Position numbers and translations under genes: made by a program
The notes under the pieces: model-generated
What the model was told of the DNA's origin: nothing
Database searches by the model: none
Seen by the model: the letters and a program-made list of their open reading frames with translations, nothing else
Part shown: positions 41,692 through 51,121 of the stretch, piece by piece
Numbering within the stretch: the stretch's first letter is position 1
Layout: the number at the start of each line of letters is the position of its first letter
Assembly: GCF_014655595.1 (NCBI RefSeq)
Contig: NZ_BNBL01000001.1
Location: 412,310-476,309 of the forward strand
Direction: 5' to 3'
DNA from: Streptomyces griseocarneus
GTDB lineage: Bacteria; Actinomycetota; Actinomycetes; Streptomycetales; Streptomycetaceae
DNA: 64,000 nucleotides

Positions 41692-42564
41692 ATGGCTCAC
41701 ATGGTTCCCACGGTCGACGCGTTCCTCGCCGGGCAGCTGGCCGAGGTCGAGGAGGCGGTCCGCAAGGCGGCCGCCGCCGAGATCATGCCGCGCTTCCGGC
41801 AGCTCGCGACGGACGAGATCGTCGAGAAGAACGGCCCCTACGACCTGGTGACCGTCGCCGACCGGCGCGCCGAGGAGCACCTGACGGCCGCGCTCACCGC
41901 CCTGCTGCCCGGCTCGGTCGTCGTCGGCGAGGAGGGCGTCTACGCGGACCCGGGCGTGCTGCGCGCGCTGCGCGGCGACGCCCCGGTCTGGATCGTCGAC
42001 CCGGTCGACGGCACCCGGCAGTTCGTGAACGGCGACGCCGGCTTCGCCACCCTGGTCTGCCTCGCCCACCACGGCGAGCTGCTCGCCTCGTGGACGTACG
42101 CCCCCGCCCTGGACCAGATGGCGATCGCCCGCCGCGGCGGCGGGGCGACGCTCAACGGCGAGGCGCTGCGCTGCGGTTCGCCCGAGCCGGGCCGCGACCT
42201 GGAAGTGGCCATATCGCACTACGACTTCACCACCGACGAGGAGAAGCGCGTCCTGGCGGCGCTGCTGACGGAGGGCATCGCCCCGCGCCCCTGCGGCTCG
42301 GCGGGCCTGGAGTACCTGCACGTGGCCCAGGGCCGGCTCGACGCCCTGGCCTTCTCCTGGGAGAACGCCTGGGACCACGCCGCCGGGCTGCTGCTGGTCG
42401 CCGAGGCGGGCGGCGCGAGCGGGACCGTCGCCGGCGAGCCCTTCCGCATCGCGGGCGGCAACACCCTGCCGTTCAGCGCGGCGCGGGACGAGCCGACCCT
42501 GCGGCATATCCTGGGCCTGCTGGCATCCGCCGGCCGATCTGACGGAGCGTCCGGCGGGTCGTGA
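41692..42564 (+). CDS. Inositol monophosphatase-family phosphatase (HisN-like)
   Basis: 290 aa from ATG 41692. In-frame GTG 41671 and ATG 41701 are alternatives, none with a clear ribosome site. Metal-binding motifs: VVGEEGVY (Glu), [15 protein letters not shown] (the D-P-x-D-G-T signature) and the C-terminal [19 protein letters not shown]. The family includes histidinol-phosphate, inositol-phosphate and 3'-phosphoadenosine phosphatases. HisN-type activity is often annotated for streptomycete relatives, but no his genes are adjacent. Confidence 0.85.
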   Translation: MAHMVPTVDAFLAGQLAEVEEAVRKAAAAEIMPRFRQLATDEIVEKNGPYDLVTVADRRAEEHLTAALTALLPGSVVVGEEGVYADPGVLRALRGDAPVWIVDPVDGTRQFVNGDAGFATLVCLAHHGELLASWTYAPALDQMAIARRGGGATLNGEALRCGSPEPGRDLEVAISHYDFTTDEEKRVLAALLTEGIAPRPCGSAGLEYLHVAQGRLDALAFSWENAWDHAAGLLLVAEAGGASGTVAGEPFRIAGGNTLPFSAARDEPTLRHILGLLASAGRSDGASGGS

Positions 42565-42586
42565 GACGACGAGGGGAGTCCGTCCG

Positions 42587-44005
42587 GTGGCCACCATGCT
42601 CGACGCGGTCGTCGTGGGAGCGGGGCCCAACGGGCTGACCGCCGCAGTGGAACTGGCCCGCCGAGGCCTGTCCGTCGAGGTGTACGAGGCCGCCGACGCC
42701 GTCGGCGGCGGCGCCCGCACCGAGGAGCTGACCCTCCCCGGCTTCCGGCACGACCCGTGCTCCGCCGTGCACCCCCTCGCCGTGCGCTCACCCGCCCTCA
42801 GCGCCATGCCGCTGGACCGGCACGGCCTCGAGTGGCTCCACCCCGGCCTGCCGATGGCCCACCCCTTCCCCGACGGCACGGCCGCGGTCCTCTCCCGGCA
42901 CGTCGGCGAGACGGCCGCCTCGCTGGGCCCGCGCGACGCGGGCGCCTACCGCCGGCTCGTGGCGCCCTTCCACGGCAAGTGGGACACCCTCGCCGCGGAC
43001 TTCCTGCGCACCCAGTGGGACGGGCTGCCGGCCGACCCGGTCACGTACGCGCGCTTCGGCCTGGTCGCCGCCCAGTCGGCGACCCTGCTGACCAAGACCC
43101 GGTTCCGGGACGCCAAGGCCCGGGGCCTCTTCGCGGGGCTGGCCGCCCACGGCATCGCGCCGCTCGGCGGCTTCGGGATCGGCGGCATGGCGCTGATGTT
43201 CGCCCTCGCCGCCCACGAGTGCGGCTGGCCCGTCCCCAGGGGCGGCTCGCAGGCGATCGCCGACGCCCTCGCCTCGTACCTGCGCGAGCTCGGCGGCACG
43301 ATCCACACCGGCTTCGAGGTCAAGCACCTCGACGACCTGCCGCCCGCCCGCGCCTTCGTCTTCGACACCTCGCCGACCGCGCTCGCCCGCATCGCGGGCC
43401 TCGGCAACGCCTACGCGCACTTCCGCTACGGCCCCAGCGTCTTCAAGATCGACTACGCGCTGGACGGCCCGGTGCCCTGGACCGCCGAGCCCGCGCGCCG
43501 GGCCGGCACGATCCACATCGGCCCCACCTACGAGGAGATCGGCGCCGCCCTGGACGCCGCCATCGCCGGCCACGACCCGTCCGTGCCCTTCCTCATCACC
43601 TCCCAGCCCAGCGTCGTGGACCCCAGCCGGGCCCCGGAGGGCAAGCACACCTTCTGGGTGTACGGACACGTGCCGAGCGCGTGGGAGGGCGACGCCACCG
43701 AGGTCGTCGAGCGGCAGATCGAGCGCTTCGCGCCGGGCTTCCGCGACCGGGTCCTGGCGCGGGCCACGGCGGGGCCGCCGGAGCTCGCCGCGCGCAACCC
43801 CAACTACGTCGGCGGTGACATCGCGACCGGCTCGGTGGCGGGGCTGCGGCTGCTCATCCGTCCCAAGCTGGCGCGCGTGCCGTACGCCACGGCGCATCCC
43901 GCCGTGTTCCTGTGCTCCTCCGCCACGCCGCCCGGGCCGGGGGTGCACGGGATGTCCGGGTACCACGCCGCGAAGGCGGTGTGGCGACGGCTGCGCGAGG
44001 CGTGA
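42587..44005 (+). CDS. FAD-dependent oxidoreductase (phytoene desaturase-like)
   Basis: 472 aa, GTG start with GGGGAG upstream. The N-terminal dinucleotide fold is [20 protein letters not shown], then [18 protein letters not shown]. The middle includes [20 protein letters not shown] and [20 protein letters not shown], and the C-terminal FAD contact is in [20 protein letters not shown]. This is the NAD(P)/FAD-dependent pyridine-disulphide-like family related to CrtI and CrtO and to mammalian PYROXD2. No carotenoid genes are nearby, so the substrate is unknown. It starts 23 bp after the phosphatase and may be cotranscribed. Confidence 0.87.
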   Translation: MATMLDAVVVGAGPNGLTAAVELARRGLSVEVYEAADAVGGGARTEELTLPGFRHDPCSAVHPLAVRSPALSAMPLDRHGLEWLHPGLPMAHPFPDGTAAVLSRHVGETAASLGPRDAGAYRRLVAPFHGKWDTLAADFLRTQWDGLPADPVTYARFGLVAAQSATLLTKTRFRDAKARGLFAGLAAHGIAPLGGFGIGGMALMFALAAHECGWPVPRGGSQAIADALASYLRELGGTIHTGFEVKHLDDLPPARAFVFDTSPTALARIAGLGNAYAHFRYGPSVFKIDYALDGPVPWTAEPARRAGTIHIGPTYEEIGAALDAAIAGHDPSVPFLITSQPSVVDPSRAPEGKHTFWVYGHVPSAWEGDATEVVERQIERFAPGFRDRVLARATAGPPELAARNPNYVGGDIATGSVAGLRLLIRPKLARVPYATAHPAVFLCSSATPPGPGVHGMSGYHAAKAVWRRLREA

Positions 44006-44107
44006 GACGGCCGTGAAGTGCCGGGGCGGGACGGGGGAGGAGTGACGGCAGGGACGATGTCCGAAATCCGCCAGCCGCCCGCCGCCCCCAGGCATCATCC
44101 TGGAACC

Positions 44108-44626
44108 ATGCGCACCGACTCCACCCGTGTTCACACCGTCGTCGACAGTCCCTACGGGCCGCTGACCCTCGTCGCCGCCGACGGCGTCCTGTGCGGCCTG
44201 TACATGGTCGGCCATCGCCACCTGCCGCCCGAGGAGACCTTCGGGGAGCGGGACGACGACGGGCCGTTCCCGGAGGCGGTCCGGCAGCTGACCGCCTACT
44301 TCGCGGGCGAGGCGACCGACTTCGACCTCCCGCTCCGCCTGGCGGGCACGCCGTTCCAGCAGCGGGTCTGGGACGAGCTGCGGCGGATCCCCTACGGCGA
44401 GACGATCAGCTACGGCGAGCTCGCCGCCCGCATCGGCTCCCCGAGCGCCTCCCGCGCGGTCGGCCTGGCGAACGGCAAGAACCCCATCAGCATCATCGTG
44501 CCCTGTCACCGCGTCATCGGCTCCAACGGCAGCCTCACCGGCTACGGCGGTGGCCTGGACCGCAAGCGGCAGCTGCTGGCCTTCGAAGGCGGCGGCGTGC
44601 CGGCCGACGACGGGCGCCTGTTCTAG
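44108..44626 (+). CDS. ogt: Methylated-DNA--[protein]-cysteine S-methyltransferase
   Basis: 172 aa from ATG 44108. The C-terminal domain has GTPFQQRVWDELRRIPYGET, SYGELAARIGSPSASRAVGL, ANGKNPISIIVPCHRVIGSN (the alkyl-acceptor Cys in PCHRV) and LTGYGGGLDRKRQLLAFE. It lacks an Ada N-terminal domain, so it is Ogt-like. It repairs O6-alkylguanine by irreversible transfer to the active Cys. A hairpin separates it from the convergent BCCT gene. Confidence 0.95.
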   Translation: MRTDSTRVHTVVDSPYGPLTLVAADGVLCGLYMVGHRHLPPEETFGERDDDGPFPEAVRQLTAYFAGEATDFDLPLRLAGTPFQQRVWDELRRIPYGETISYGELAARIGSPSASRAVGLANGKNPISIIVPCHRVIGSNGSLTGYGGGLDRKRQLLAFEGGGVPADDGRLF

Positions 44627-44638
44627 CGGGCCGTTCCT

Positions 44639-44669
44639 ACGGCCGGCGGGGTCGGGTCCCGCCGGCCGT
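44639..44669. terminator. Bidirectional terminator between ogt and the BCCT gene
   Basis: ACGGCCGGCGGG-(7 nt)-CCCGCCGGCCGT is a perfect 12-bp stem starting 12 bp after the ogt stop. It touches the BCCT stop codon (44669-44671), so the two 3' ends share it. Confidence 0.8.
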
Positions 44670-46372
44670 CAGCCGCGGGTGCCCCCTCCGCCGCCCTCGT
44701 CGGTGTCCTCGCCCCGCTCCCGCGCGCTCTCCGCCACCCGGCGCAGCCGGGGATGGCGCACCGGACCGTGCTCGGTCAGCGCCTCGCCGACCATCGTGCG
44801 CAGCGCGTCCCCCAGCCCGTGCAGGGCGTGGTGCCGGGCGGGGCCGGCACCCGGGTCGGTGCGCAGCTCCGTCAGCAGCGACCAGCACAGGGCCAGCATC
44901 ACCAGCACGAACGGCAGCGCCACCAGGATCGTCGCCGACTGCAGCGACTTCAGGCCGCCCGCCACCAGCAGCACGGCCGCCACCGCCGCCATCAGCACGC
45001 CCCACGTCACCACCAGCCAGGTGCGCGGGTGCAGCGCGCCGCGGCTGGAGAGCGATCCCATCACCAGCGACGCGGAGTCCGCGCTGGTGATGAAGTACGT
45101 CATCACCAGCGCCATCGCGATCCACGAGGCGAGCGTGGCCAGCGGCAGGGTGTCCAGCAGCGCGAACAGCGACGCCTCCGCGCCCTGCCGGACGGTCCCG
45201 GCCATGTCGGCGGTCCCGGTCATCTCCAGCCGCAGCGCGCTGCCGCCCATCACGCAGAACCACACCACCGTCGCCCCGCTGGGCACCAGCAGGACGCCGA
45301 TGAGGAACTCGCGGATCGTCCGGCCGTGGGAGATGCGGGCGATGAACGTGCCGACGAACGGGGCCCAGGACAGCCACCACGCCCAGTAGAAGATCGTCCA
45401 CGCGCCCAGCCACGCCGAGTCGGTGAACGCTCCGGTGCGGGTGGCCATGACCATGAGGTCGTGGAGGTAGCCGCCGGTGGCCGCCGGGATGGTGTTGAGG
45501 ACGAAGACGGTGGGGCCCAGGAGGAAGACGAAGAGCATCAGGCAGGCGGCCAGCGCGATGTTGAGGGTGCTCAGCCACTTCACGCCCTTGTGCAGCCCCG
45601 AGAAGGCCGAGAGCACGAACGCCGCCGACAGCGACGCGATGATGATCAGCTCCAGCGCGGTGGAGTCCTCGACGCCGGTGGTGATGTTCAGTCCCTTGGA
45701 GACCTGCAGCGCGCCCAGGCCCAGGCTGGTCGCGGTGCCGAAGACCGTGGCGAAGACGGCCAGCAGGTCGATGACCCGCCCGGGCCAGCCGGCCGCCCGC
45801 TCCTCGCCGAGCAGCGGGACGAAGGCGGAGCTGAGGCGGTTGCCGCGGCCCTTGCGGAAGCCCGCGTAGGCCAGCGCCAGGCCCGCCATGCCGTAGATCG
45901 CCCAGGGGTGCAGGGTCCAGTGGAAGAAGGAGTACTCCAGGGCCGTACGGGCGGCCGCGGGGGTGCCGGGAGGCACGCCGCTGCCCGGCGGCGGGACGAC
46001 GAAGTGCTGCAGCGGCTCCCCGACCCCGTAGAACATCAGGCCGATGCCCATGCCGGCGCTGAACATCATCGCGATCCACGCGAGATTGCCGAACTCGGGC
46101 GAGGAGTCGTCCGCACCGAGCCTGATCCGCCCGTAGCGGCTGACGGCGATCACCACGCACAGCACCAGGAAGACATCCGCCGCGATCACGAAGAGCCAGG
46201 CGAAATTGGACAGCACCCAGCTCAGGGCCGTCGTCGACACCCGGTCGAACGAGTGCTTGCCCAGCGCCGCCCACGCGACCACCGCCAGGACCGCGGCCCC
46301 GCCGATGGCGACCAGCGGCATGTCAGGCGGCTCGTCCCCCGGCGTGCGCACATCAGTGCTCTCGGTGCTCAT
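44669..46372 (-). CDS. BCCT-family transporter (choline/glycine betaine/carnitine)
   Basis: 567 aa, ATG 46372. Twelve hydrophobic segments are expected. The family sequence GMGIGLMFYGVGEPLQHF carries the Gly-rich Na+ site region of TM3. The substrate box FYWAWWLSWAPFVGTFIARI (TM8, Trp-rich) and the loop EYSFFHWTLHPWAIYGMAGL are diagnostic. The C-terminal ~80 residues form a charged cytoplasmic tail (HGPVRHPRLRRVAESARERG, EDTDEGGGGG), as in osmosensing members. It imports compatible solutes with Na+ or H+. The exact ligand is unknown. Confidence 0.93.
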   Translation of the reverse strand: MSTESTDVRTPGDEPPDMPLVAIGGAAVLAVVAWAALGKHSFDRVSTTALSWVLSNFAWLFVIAADVFLVLCVVIAVSRYGRIRLGADDSSPEFGNLAWIAMMFSAGMGIGLMFYGVGEPLQHFVVPPPGSGVPPGTPAAARTALEYSFFHWTLHPWAIYGMAGLALAYAGFRKGRGNRLSSAFVPLLGEERAAGWPGRVIDLLAVFATVFGTATSLGLGALQVSKGLNITTGVEDSTALELIIIASLSAAFVLSAFSGLHKGVKWLSTLNIALAACLMLFVFLLGPTVFVLNTIPAATGGYLHDLMVMATRTGAFTDSAWLGAWTIFYWAWWLSWAPFVGTFIARISHGRTIREFLIGVLLVPSGATVVWFCVMGGSALRLEMTGTADMAGTVRQGAEASLFALLDTLPLATLASWIAMALVMTYFITSADSASLVMGSLSSRGALHPRTWLVVTWGVLMAAVAAVLLVAGGLKSLQSATILVALPFVLVMLALCWSLLTELRTDPGAGPARHHALHGLGDALRTMVGEALTEHGPVRHPRLRRVAESARERGEDTDEGGGGGTRG

Positions 46373-46512
46373 GACGCCCCACTATGGCCGGGAACGACCG
46401 GTTCGACCGGGGTGGCACGCCGCCTCCGGGGCATGGGCGGCGTCTGCGTCCCCCGGGTAGGGTCACGGCGGCGCGACGGGGCAGTGCCCGATGAAGAGGT
46501 GAGGGGACGCAC

Positions 46513-47643
46513 ATGGCGGAGACGGCACGCGGACGACGCGTACTGGTGGCCCCGGACAAGTTCAAGGGGTCCCTGACGGCACTCGAGGTCGCCCGGCACG
46601 TGAGCGCCGGGCTGCGGCGCGTCGTGCCGGACGCGGCCGTGACCGCGCTGCCCGTCGCGGACGGCGGGGACGGCACGGTCGCCGCCGCGCTGGCCGCCGG
46701 GTTCGAACGGCGCGCGGCGCGGGTGACCGGCCCGGTGGGCGAGCCCGTGGACGCGGCGTACGCGCTGCGGGCGGCCGACGGCACGGCCGTCGTGGAGATG
46801 GCCGAGGCCTCGGGGCTGCGCCTCCTGCCGGGCGGCGCCCTCGCACCGCTCACGGCCACGACGTACGGCACGGGGGAGCTGCTGCGGGCCGCGCTGGACG
46901 CCGGGGCGCGCACGATCGTGCTGGGCGTGGGCGGCAGCGCCACCACCGACGGCGGGGCGGGAATGCTCGCGGCGCTCGGCGCACGGCTGCTCGACGCGGA
47001 GGGGCATCCCCTGGCGCCGGGCGGCGGGGCCCTCACGGCGCTGCACAGCGCCGACCTGTCCACGCTCGACGCCCGGCTGGCCCGTACGTCCCTCGTGCTC
47101 GCGAGCGACGTCGACAACCCGCTCACGGGCAGGCGTGGGGCCGCGGCGGTGTACGGGCCGCAGAAGGGCGCCTCACCCGGGGACGTCACGGTCCTGGACG
47201 CCGCGCTCGCCCACTACGCCCGCGTGCTGGACGGCGGCAGGCTCGCCGGGGCGCCCGGCGCCGGGGCGGCGGGCGGCCTGGGCTACGGCGCCCTGGCCGG
47301 GCTGGGGGCGGCCTTCCGGCCGGGCATCGAGGTGATGCTCGAGGTCCTGGGCTTCGAGGCCGCGCTGCGGGACGCCGGCCTGGTCATCACCGGCGAGGGC
47401 TCGCTCGACGAGCAGACGCTGCACGGCAAGGCGCCGGTGGGCGTCGCCCGCGCCGCCTCCGGCACGCCGGTGGTGGCCGTCTGCGGCCGGCTGGCCCTCG
47501 ACGCGCCCGCGCTGGCGGGCGCGGGCATCGAGCGCGCGTACGCCCTGACGGACCTGGAGCCGGACGTGGCGCGATGCGTGGCCGCGGCCGGGCCGCTGCT
47601 GGAGCTGACGGCCGAGCGGATCGCGCACGACTACCTCGGCTGA
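46513..47643 (+). CDS. Glycerate kinase (GlxK/GarK type)
   Basis: 376 aa. The start VAPDKFKGSLTALEVARHVS is the family hallmark. It continues with LPVADGGDGTVAAALAA, VEMAEASGLRLLPGG, TTYGTGELLRAALDAGARTI and VGGSATTDGGAGMLAALGAR. GLVITGEGSLDEQTLHGKAP lies near the C-terminus. It phosphorylates D-glycerate, probably to 2-phosphoglycerate, linking glyoxylate metabolism to glycolysis. Allantoin breakdown upstream yields glyoxylate, so a functional connection is possible but distant. A long terminator follows. Confidence 0.93.
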   Translation: MAETARGRRVLVAPDKFKGSLTALEVARHVSAGLRRVVPDAAVTALPVADGGDGTVAAALAAGFERRAARVTGPVGEPVDAAYALRAADGTAVVEMAEASGLRLLPGGALAPLTATTYGTGELLRAALDAGARTIVLGVGGSATTDGGAGMLAALGARLLDAEGHPLAPGGGALTALHSADLSTLDARLARTSLVLASDVDNPLTGRRGAAAVYGPQKGASPGDVTVLDAALAHYARVLDGGRLAGAPGAGAAGGLGYGALAGLGAAFRPGIEVMLEVLGFEAALRDAGLVITGEGSLDEQTLHGKAPVGVARAASGTPVVAVCGRLALDAPALAGAGIERAYALTDLEPDVARCVAAAGPLLELTAERIAHDYLG

Positions 47644-47654
47644 TCCCACACGCC

Positions 47655-47697
47655 AACGGCGTGGGGCCCGGGCGATTCGCCCGGGCCCCACGCCGTT
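47655..47697. terminator. 20-bp hairpin between glycerate kinase and pssA
   Basis: AACGGCGTGGGGCCCGGGCG-att-CGCCCGGGCCCCACGCCGTT is a perfect 20-bp stem with a 3-nt loop, the strongest hairpin in the window. It sits between convergent genes and should terminate both. Confidence 0.92.
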
Positions 47698-47718
47698 CAC
47701 TCGAAGCCGCGCGCAGCG

Positions 47719-48570
47719 CTACGGCAGCTGCGCGGCCCGCGCCTCGCGGCGGTTGTCGCGGAAGGTGTTCACCCGGCGCGCCGTGGCGAAGAGCGGGATC
47801 ACCGCGCCCAGGACGACCTGCAGGGCGCAGCCCGTCTGGAGCAGGAGCTCACCGCCGGGCGCGTCGAAGGCCCAGGCGGCCAGCAGGCCCATGCTGAGCA
47901 CGATCCAGCTGAGCATGGCCACCGCTAGCGGCCCGCGCGGCTTGGGGTACTCGACCCGGCTGACCATCAGCCACGCCACGCCCATGATCGCGAGCAGCGT
48001 CGGCACGAAGGGCAGCTCGAGCAGCACGATCGAGACGACCGTGAGCGCCCCGAAGGGGCTCGGCATGCCCTGGAAGATGCCGTCCCGCATCGGTACGCAC
48101 GAGAAGCGCGCCAGCCGCAGGACGACCGCCAGCAGCACCACGATCGCGGCGACCGCCGACACCCGCTGGTGGGCGTCGTCGGCGACCATGCCCCAGACGA
48201 CCACGAAGTACGCCGGGGCCAGGCCGAAGCTGATCAGGTCCGAGAGGTTGTCCAGCTCCGCGCCCATCGCCGAGCTGCGCAGCTTGCGCGCCACGAGCCC
48301 GTCGAAGAGGTCGAAGACCGACGCGAGCAGCATCAGTATCACGGCCGTGGCCGCGCTGTGGCGGGCCATGCCGCCGTCCTCGTTCCCCGTGAGGTGGGGG
48401 ATGAGGACGCCGGTGGTGGTGAAGTACACCGCCATGAACCCGCAGATCGCGTTACCCAGGGTGAGGGTGTCCGCTATCGACAGCCGGGTGGACAGGGGCA
48501 TGTCGTCCGTGTCGTCGGCGTCCGCCTCGGGAACCCAGGCGGCCTGGGTGTCCGGCTCAATCACGGTCAA
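47719..48570 (-). CDS. pssA: CDP-diacylglycerol--serine O-phosphatidyltransferase
   Basis: 283 aa. A CDP-alcohol phosphatidyltransferase motif begins at about residue 88: DLFDGLVARKLRSSAMGAELDN LSDLISFG (D-G-x2-A-R-x8-G-x3-D-x3-D pattern). About eight hydrophobic helices surround it, and the N-terminal ~25 residues are acidic. It makes phosphatidylserine in the membrane. It overlaps psd by 14 bp, so psd-pssA is a two-gene operon supplying phosphatidylethanolamine. Confidence 0.93.
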   Translation of the reverse strand: MTVIEPDTQAAWVPEADADDTDDMPLSTRLSIADTLTLGNAICGFMAVYFTTTGVLIPHLTGNEDGGMARHSAATAVILMLLASVFDLFDGLVARKLRSSAMGAELDNLSDLISFGLAPAYFVVVWGMVADDAHQRVSAVAAIVVLLAVVLRLARFSCVPMRDGIFQGMPSPFGALTVVSIVLLELPFVPTLLAIMGVAWLMVSRVEYPKPRGPLAVAMLSWIVLSMGLLAAWAFDAPGGELLLQTGCALQVVLGAVIPLFATARRVNTFRDNRREARAAQLP

Positions 48571-49213
48571 GGCGGGTCACCCCTGCCGTGGTGGCCTGGC
48601 CGACCTCGACCGCGACCTCGACGCCCTCGGGGAGGTAGATGTCGACGCGCGAGCCGAACCGGATCAGGCCGATCCGGTCGCCCTGCTCCACCTTGGTGTC
48701 CGCGCCGATGTACGGCACGATGCGGCGGGCGACGGCGCCGGCGATCTGGACCATCTCGATGTCACCGAGCTCGGTGTCGAAGTGCCAGACGACGCGCTCG
48801 TTGTTCTCGCTCTCCTTGTTGAAGGCCGGAACGAACCCGCCCGCGATGTGCTCGACGGACGTGACCGTGCCGGACATCGGAGCGCGGTTGACGTGGACGT
48901 TGAGCGGGCTCATGAAGATCGCGACGCGGGTTCGTCCGTCCTTCCACGGCATGATGCTCTGCACCACGCCGTCGGCCGGGGAGATGACCCGGCCCTGGGC
49001 GATCTCACGATCGGGGTCGCGGAAGAACCACAGCATGCCCGCCGCCAGCGCGGTGGTGGGCACGGCCAGCGCCGCCCAGCGGCCGGAACGGCGGGCCTGG
49101 GTGAGGCTGACCGCTGCGGTGGCGACGGTCGGCAGGAGCCACGGCGATGCTCCGCGCGCGAGGCGTACGCCGCGGAGGCTGACGCGAGGTGCAGAGGAAG
49201 AGCTGTGGGGCAT
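48557..49213 (-). CDS. psd: Phosphatidylserine decarboxylase proenzyme
   Basis: 218 aa, ATG 49213. It is the short (type II/archaetidylserine-like) proenzyme: one N-terminal hydrophobic stretch, WFFRDPDREIAQGRVISPAD, then MSPLNVHVNRAPMSGTVTSV, then RIGLIRFGSRVDIYLPEGVE. Self-cleavage should occur at Gly-Ser in RFGS, converting Ser to the pyruvoyl group of the alpha subunit. It acts with pssA downstream to make phosphatidylethanolamine. Confidence 0.93.
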   Translation of the reverse strand: MPHSSSSAPRVSLRGVRLARGASPWLLPTVATAAVSLTQARRSGRWAALAVPTTALAAGMLWFFRDPDREIAQGRVISPADGVVQSIMPWKDGRTRVAIFMSPLNVHVNRAPMSGTVTSVEHIAGGFVPAFNKESENNERVVWHFDTELGDIEMVQIAGAVARRIVPYIGADTKVEQGDRIGLIRFGSRVDIYLPEGVEVAVEVGQATTAGVTRLDRD

Positions 49214-49391
49214 GGGTGACCTTCGTAGCGGAGGGGGCCGCGAACGATCGGGGGACGGCGGCTTTCCGGGATGGTATCGGTTGCGGGTGGCAACTGGCTA
49301 AGCGCCAGGGCCAGTCGATGGCCGAACAGTGATGACAGTGTGTGATCTTCTTCTCTGTTGTAAAGCCGCCAAATCTCCCTAAGCCGGACAA

Positions 49392-50603
49392 TTACCCGGG
49401 GATTCGGTACTCCTCGAGCAAGCGGCGCCCGATGATCATTTTCTGGATCTCGGCCGTACCTTCACCGATCAGGAGCATCGGCGCCTCCCGGTAGAGACGC
49501 TCGATCTCGTACTCCTTCGAGAAGCCGTAGCCGCCGTGGATGCGGAAGGCATCCTCGACGACCTCCTTGCAGTACTCGGAGGCCAGGTACTTGGCCATTC
49601 CGGCCTCGAGGTCGTTGCGCTGACCCGAGTCCTTCTTGCGTGCCGCGTTCACCATCATCGCATGGGCCGCTTCGACCTTTGTGGCCATTTCTGCCAGTTT
49701 GAACTGAATGGCCTGATGCTGGGCGATGGCTTTTCCGAAGGTATGACGCTGCTGGGCGTAGGAAACACCCAGTTCGAAGGCACGCTGCGCGACGCCGCAA
49801 CCACGCGCGGCGACGTTCACCCGGCCCACCTCGACGCCGTCCATCATCTGGTAGAAGCCGCGGCCGGTGGCCCCGCCCAGGACCCGGTCGGCCGGAACGC
49901 GCAGGCCGTCCATGATCAGTTCGGTGGTGTCGACGCCCTTGTAGCCCATCTTCTCGATCTTGCCGGGGATGGTCAGACCCGGCTTGACCTGCCCGAACCC
50001 GGGCTCCTTCTCGATCAGGAAGGTGGTCATGGACTTGTGCGGCGCGGTGCCCGCGGGGTGCCCCTCCTCCGTCCGGCACAGCACCGCCACCAGCGTCGAG
50101 GAGCCGCCGTTGGTCAGCCACATCTTCTGGCCGGTCAGCAGGAAGTGCTCGCCGTCCCGCACGCCCTTGGAGGTGATGGCCGACACATCCGAGCCGAGCC
50201 CCGGCTCCGACATCGAGAACGCGCCCCGGACCTCGCCGGCCGCCATCCGCGGCAGGAAGTGGTCCTTCTGCTCCTGGGTGCCGTGCTGCTTGAGCATGTA
50301 GGCCACGATGAAATGCGTATTGATGATTCCCGACACACTCATCCAGCCGCGGGCGATCTCCTCGACGCACAGCGCGTATGTGAGAAGAGACTCACCCAGC
50401 CCGCCGTACTCCTCGGGGATCATCAGGCCGAACAGGCCGAGTTCTTTCAGTCCCTCAACTATCCGGGTGGGGTATTCGTCGCGGTGCTCCAGCTCGGTGG
50501 CGACCGGGATGATCTCCTTGTCGACGAATTCACGGACGGTCGCGAGGATTTCCCGCTGGACGTCCGTCAGCCCTTCGGTCTGCGCCAGGCGGCCCATGCT
50601 CAC
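49392..50603 (-). CDS. mcd: Acyl-CoA dehydrogenase, probable methylsuccinyl-CoA dehydrogenase
   Basis: 403 aa. It is a standard acyl-CoA dehydrogenase: GLMIPEEYGGLGESLLTYAL, AFSMSEPGLGSDVSAITSKG (FAD), KMWLTNGGSSTLVAVLCRTE, CGVAQRAFELGVSYAQQRHT, and the C-terminal FRIHGGYGFSKEYEIERLYR, EAPMLLIGEGTAEIQKMIIG, which contains the usual catalytic Glu region. It is the last gene of the ccr operon and overlaps the MaoC gene by 4 bp. Position implies oxidation of methylsuccinyl-CoA to mesaconyl-CoA. Proteobacterial Mcd is longer (~550 aa), so the assignment is by operon context. Confidence 0.85.
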   Translation of the reverse strand: MSMGRLAQTEGLTDVQREILATVREFVDKEIIPVATELEHRDEYPTRIVEGLKELGLFGLMIPEEYGGLGESLLTYALCVEEIARGWMSVSGIINTHFIVAYMLKQHGTQEQKDHFLPRMAAGEVRGAFSMSEPGLGSDVSAITSKGVRDGEHFLLTGQKMWLTNGGSSTLVAVLCRTEEGHPAGTAPHKSMTTFLIEKEPGFGQVKPGLTIPGKIEKMGYKGVDTTELIMDGLRVPADRVLGGATGRGFYQMMDGVEVGRVNVAARGCGVAQRAFELGVSYAQQRHTFGKAIAQHQAIQFKLAEMATKVEAAHAMMVNAARKKDSGQRNDLEAGMAKYLASEYCKEVVEDAFRIHGGYGFSKEYEIERLYREAPMLLIGEGTAEIQKMIIGRRLLEEYRIPG

Positions 50604-51121
50604 TTCTCCCGGATGATCGGCTCGGGGCGGCCGGGCTGCTCCCCGCCGCGCTCCTTGACGTATGTGGCGGTGGGGACCATCACCTTGCGCCGGAAGACGC
50701 AGACGACGGTGCCGTCCTGCTTGTAGCCGATGGTCTCGACGTACACGATCCCGCGGTCGCTCTTCGACTTCGAGGGCGTCTTGTCGAGCACCTTCGTCTC
50801 GCCGTAGATCGTGTCGCCGTGGAAGGTCGGCGCGATGTGCTTCAGCGACTCGACCTCGAGATTGGCGATCGCCTTGCCCGAGACGTCGGGCACGGACATG
50901 CCCAGCAGCAGGGAGTAGATGTAGTTGCCCACTACCACGTTCTTGCCGAAGTCCGTCGTCTTCTCGGCGTAATTGCTGTCCATGTGCAGCGGGTGGTGGT
51001 TCATCGTGAGCAGGCAGAAGAGGTGGTCGTCGTATTCCGTGACCGTCTTCCCGGGCCAGTGCTTGTAGACGTCGCCCACGGTGAACTCTTCGAAGGTGCG
51101 GCCGAATCGCATCGCGCTCAC
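50600..51121 (-). CDS. mch: MaoC-like hydratase, probable mesaconyl-CoA hydratase
   Basis: 173 aa from GTG 51121, which overlaps the upstream stop (GTGA). ATG 51112 is the alternative. A single hot-dog domain: FGRTFEEFTVGDVYKHWPGK, NHHPLHMDSNYAEKTTDFGK (the D-x-N/H hydratase motif), VVGNYIYSLLLGMSVPDVSG, and ESLKHIAPTFHGDTIYGETK. In the ethylmalonyl-CoA pathway it would hydrate mesaconyl-CoA to beta-methylmalyl-CoA. Proteobacterial Mch has two hot-dog domains (~340 aa). This one has half that and probably dimerises. Confidence 0.85.
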   Translation of the reverse strand: MSAMRFGRTFEEFTVGDVYKHWPGKTVTEYDDHLFCLLTMNHHPLHMDSNYAEKTTDFGKNVVVGNYIYSLLLGMSVPDVSGKAIANLEVESLKHIAPTFHGDTIYGETKVLDKTPSKSKSDRGIVYVETIGYKQDGTVVCVFRRKVMVPTATYVKERGGEQPGRPEPIIREK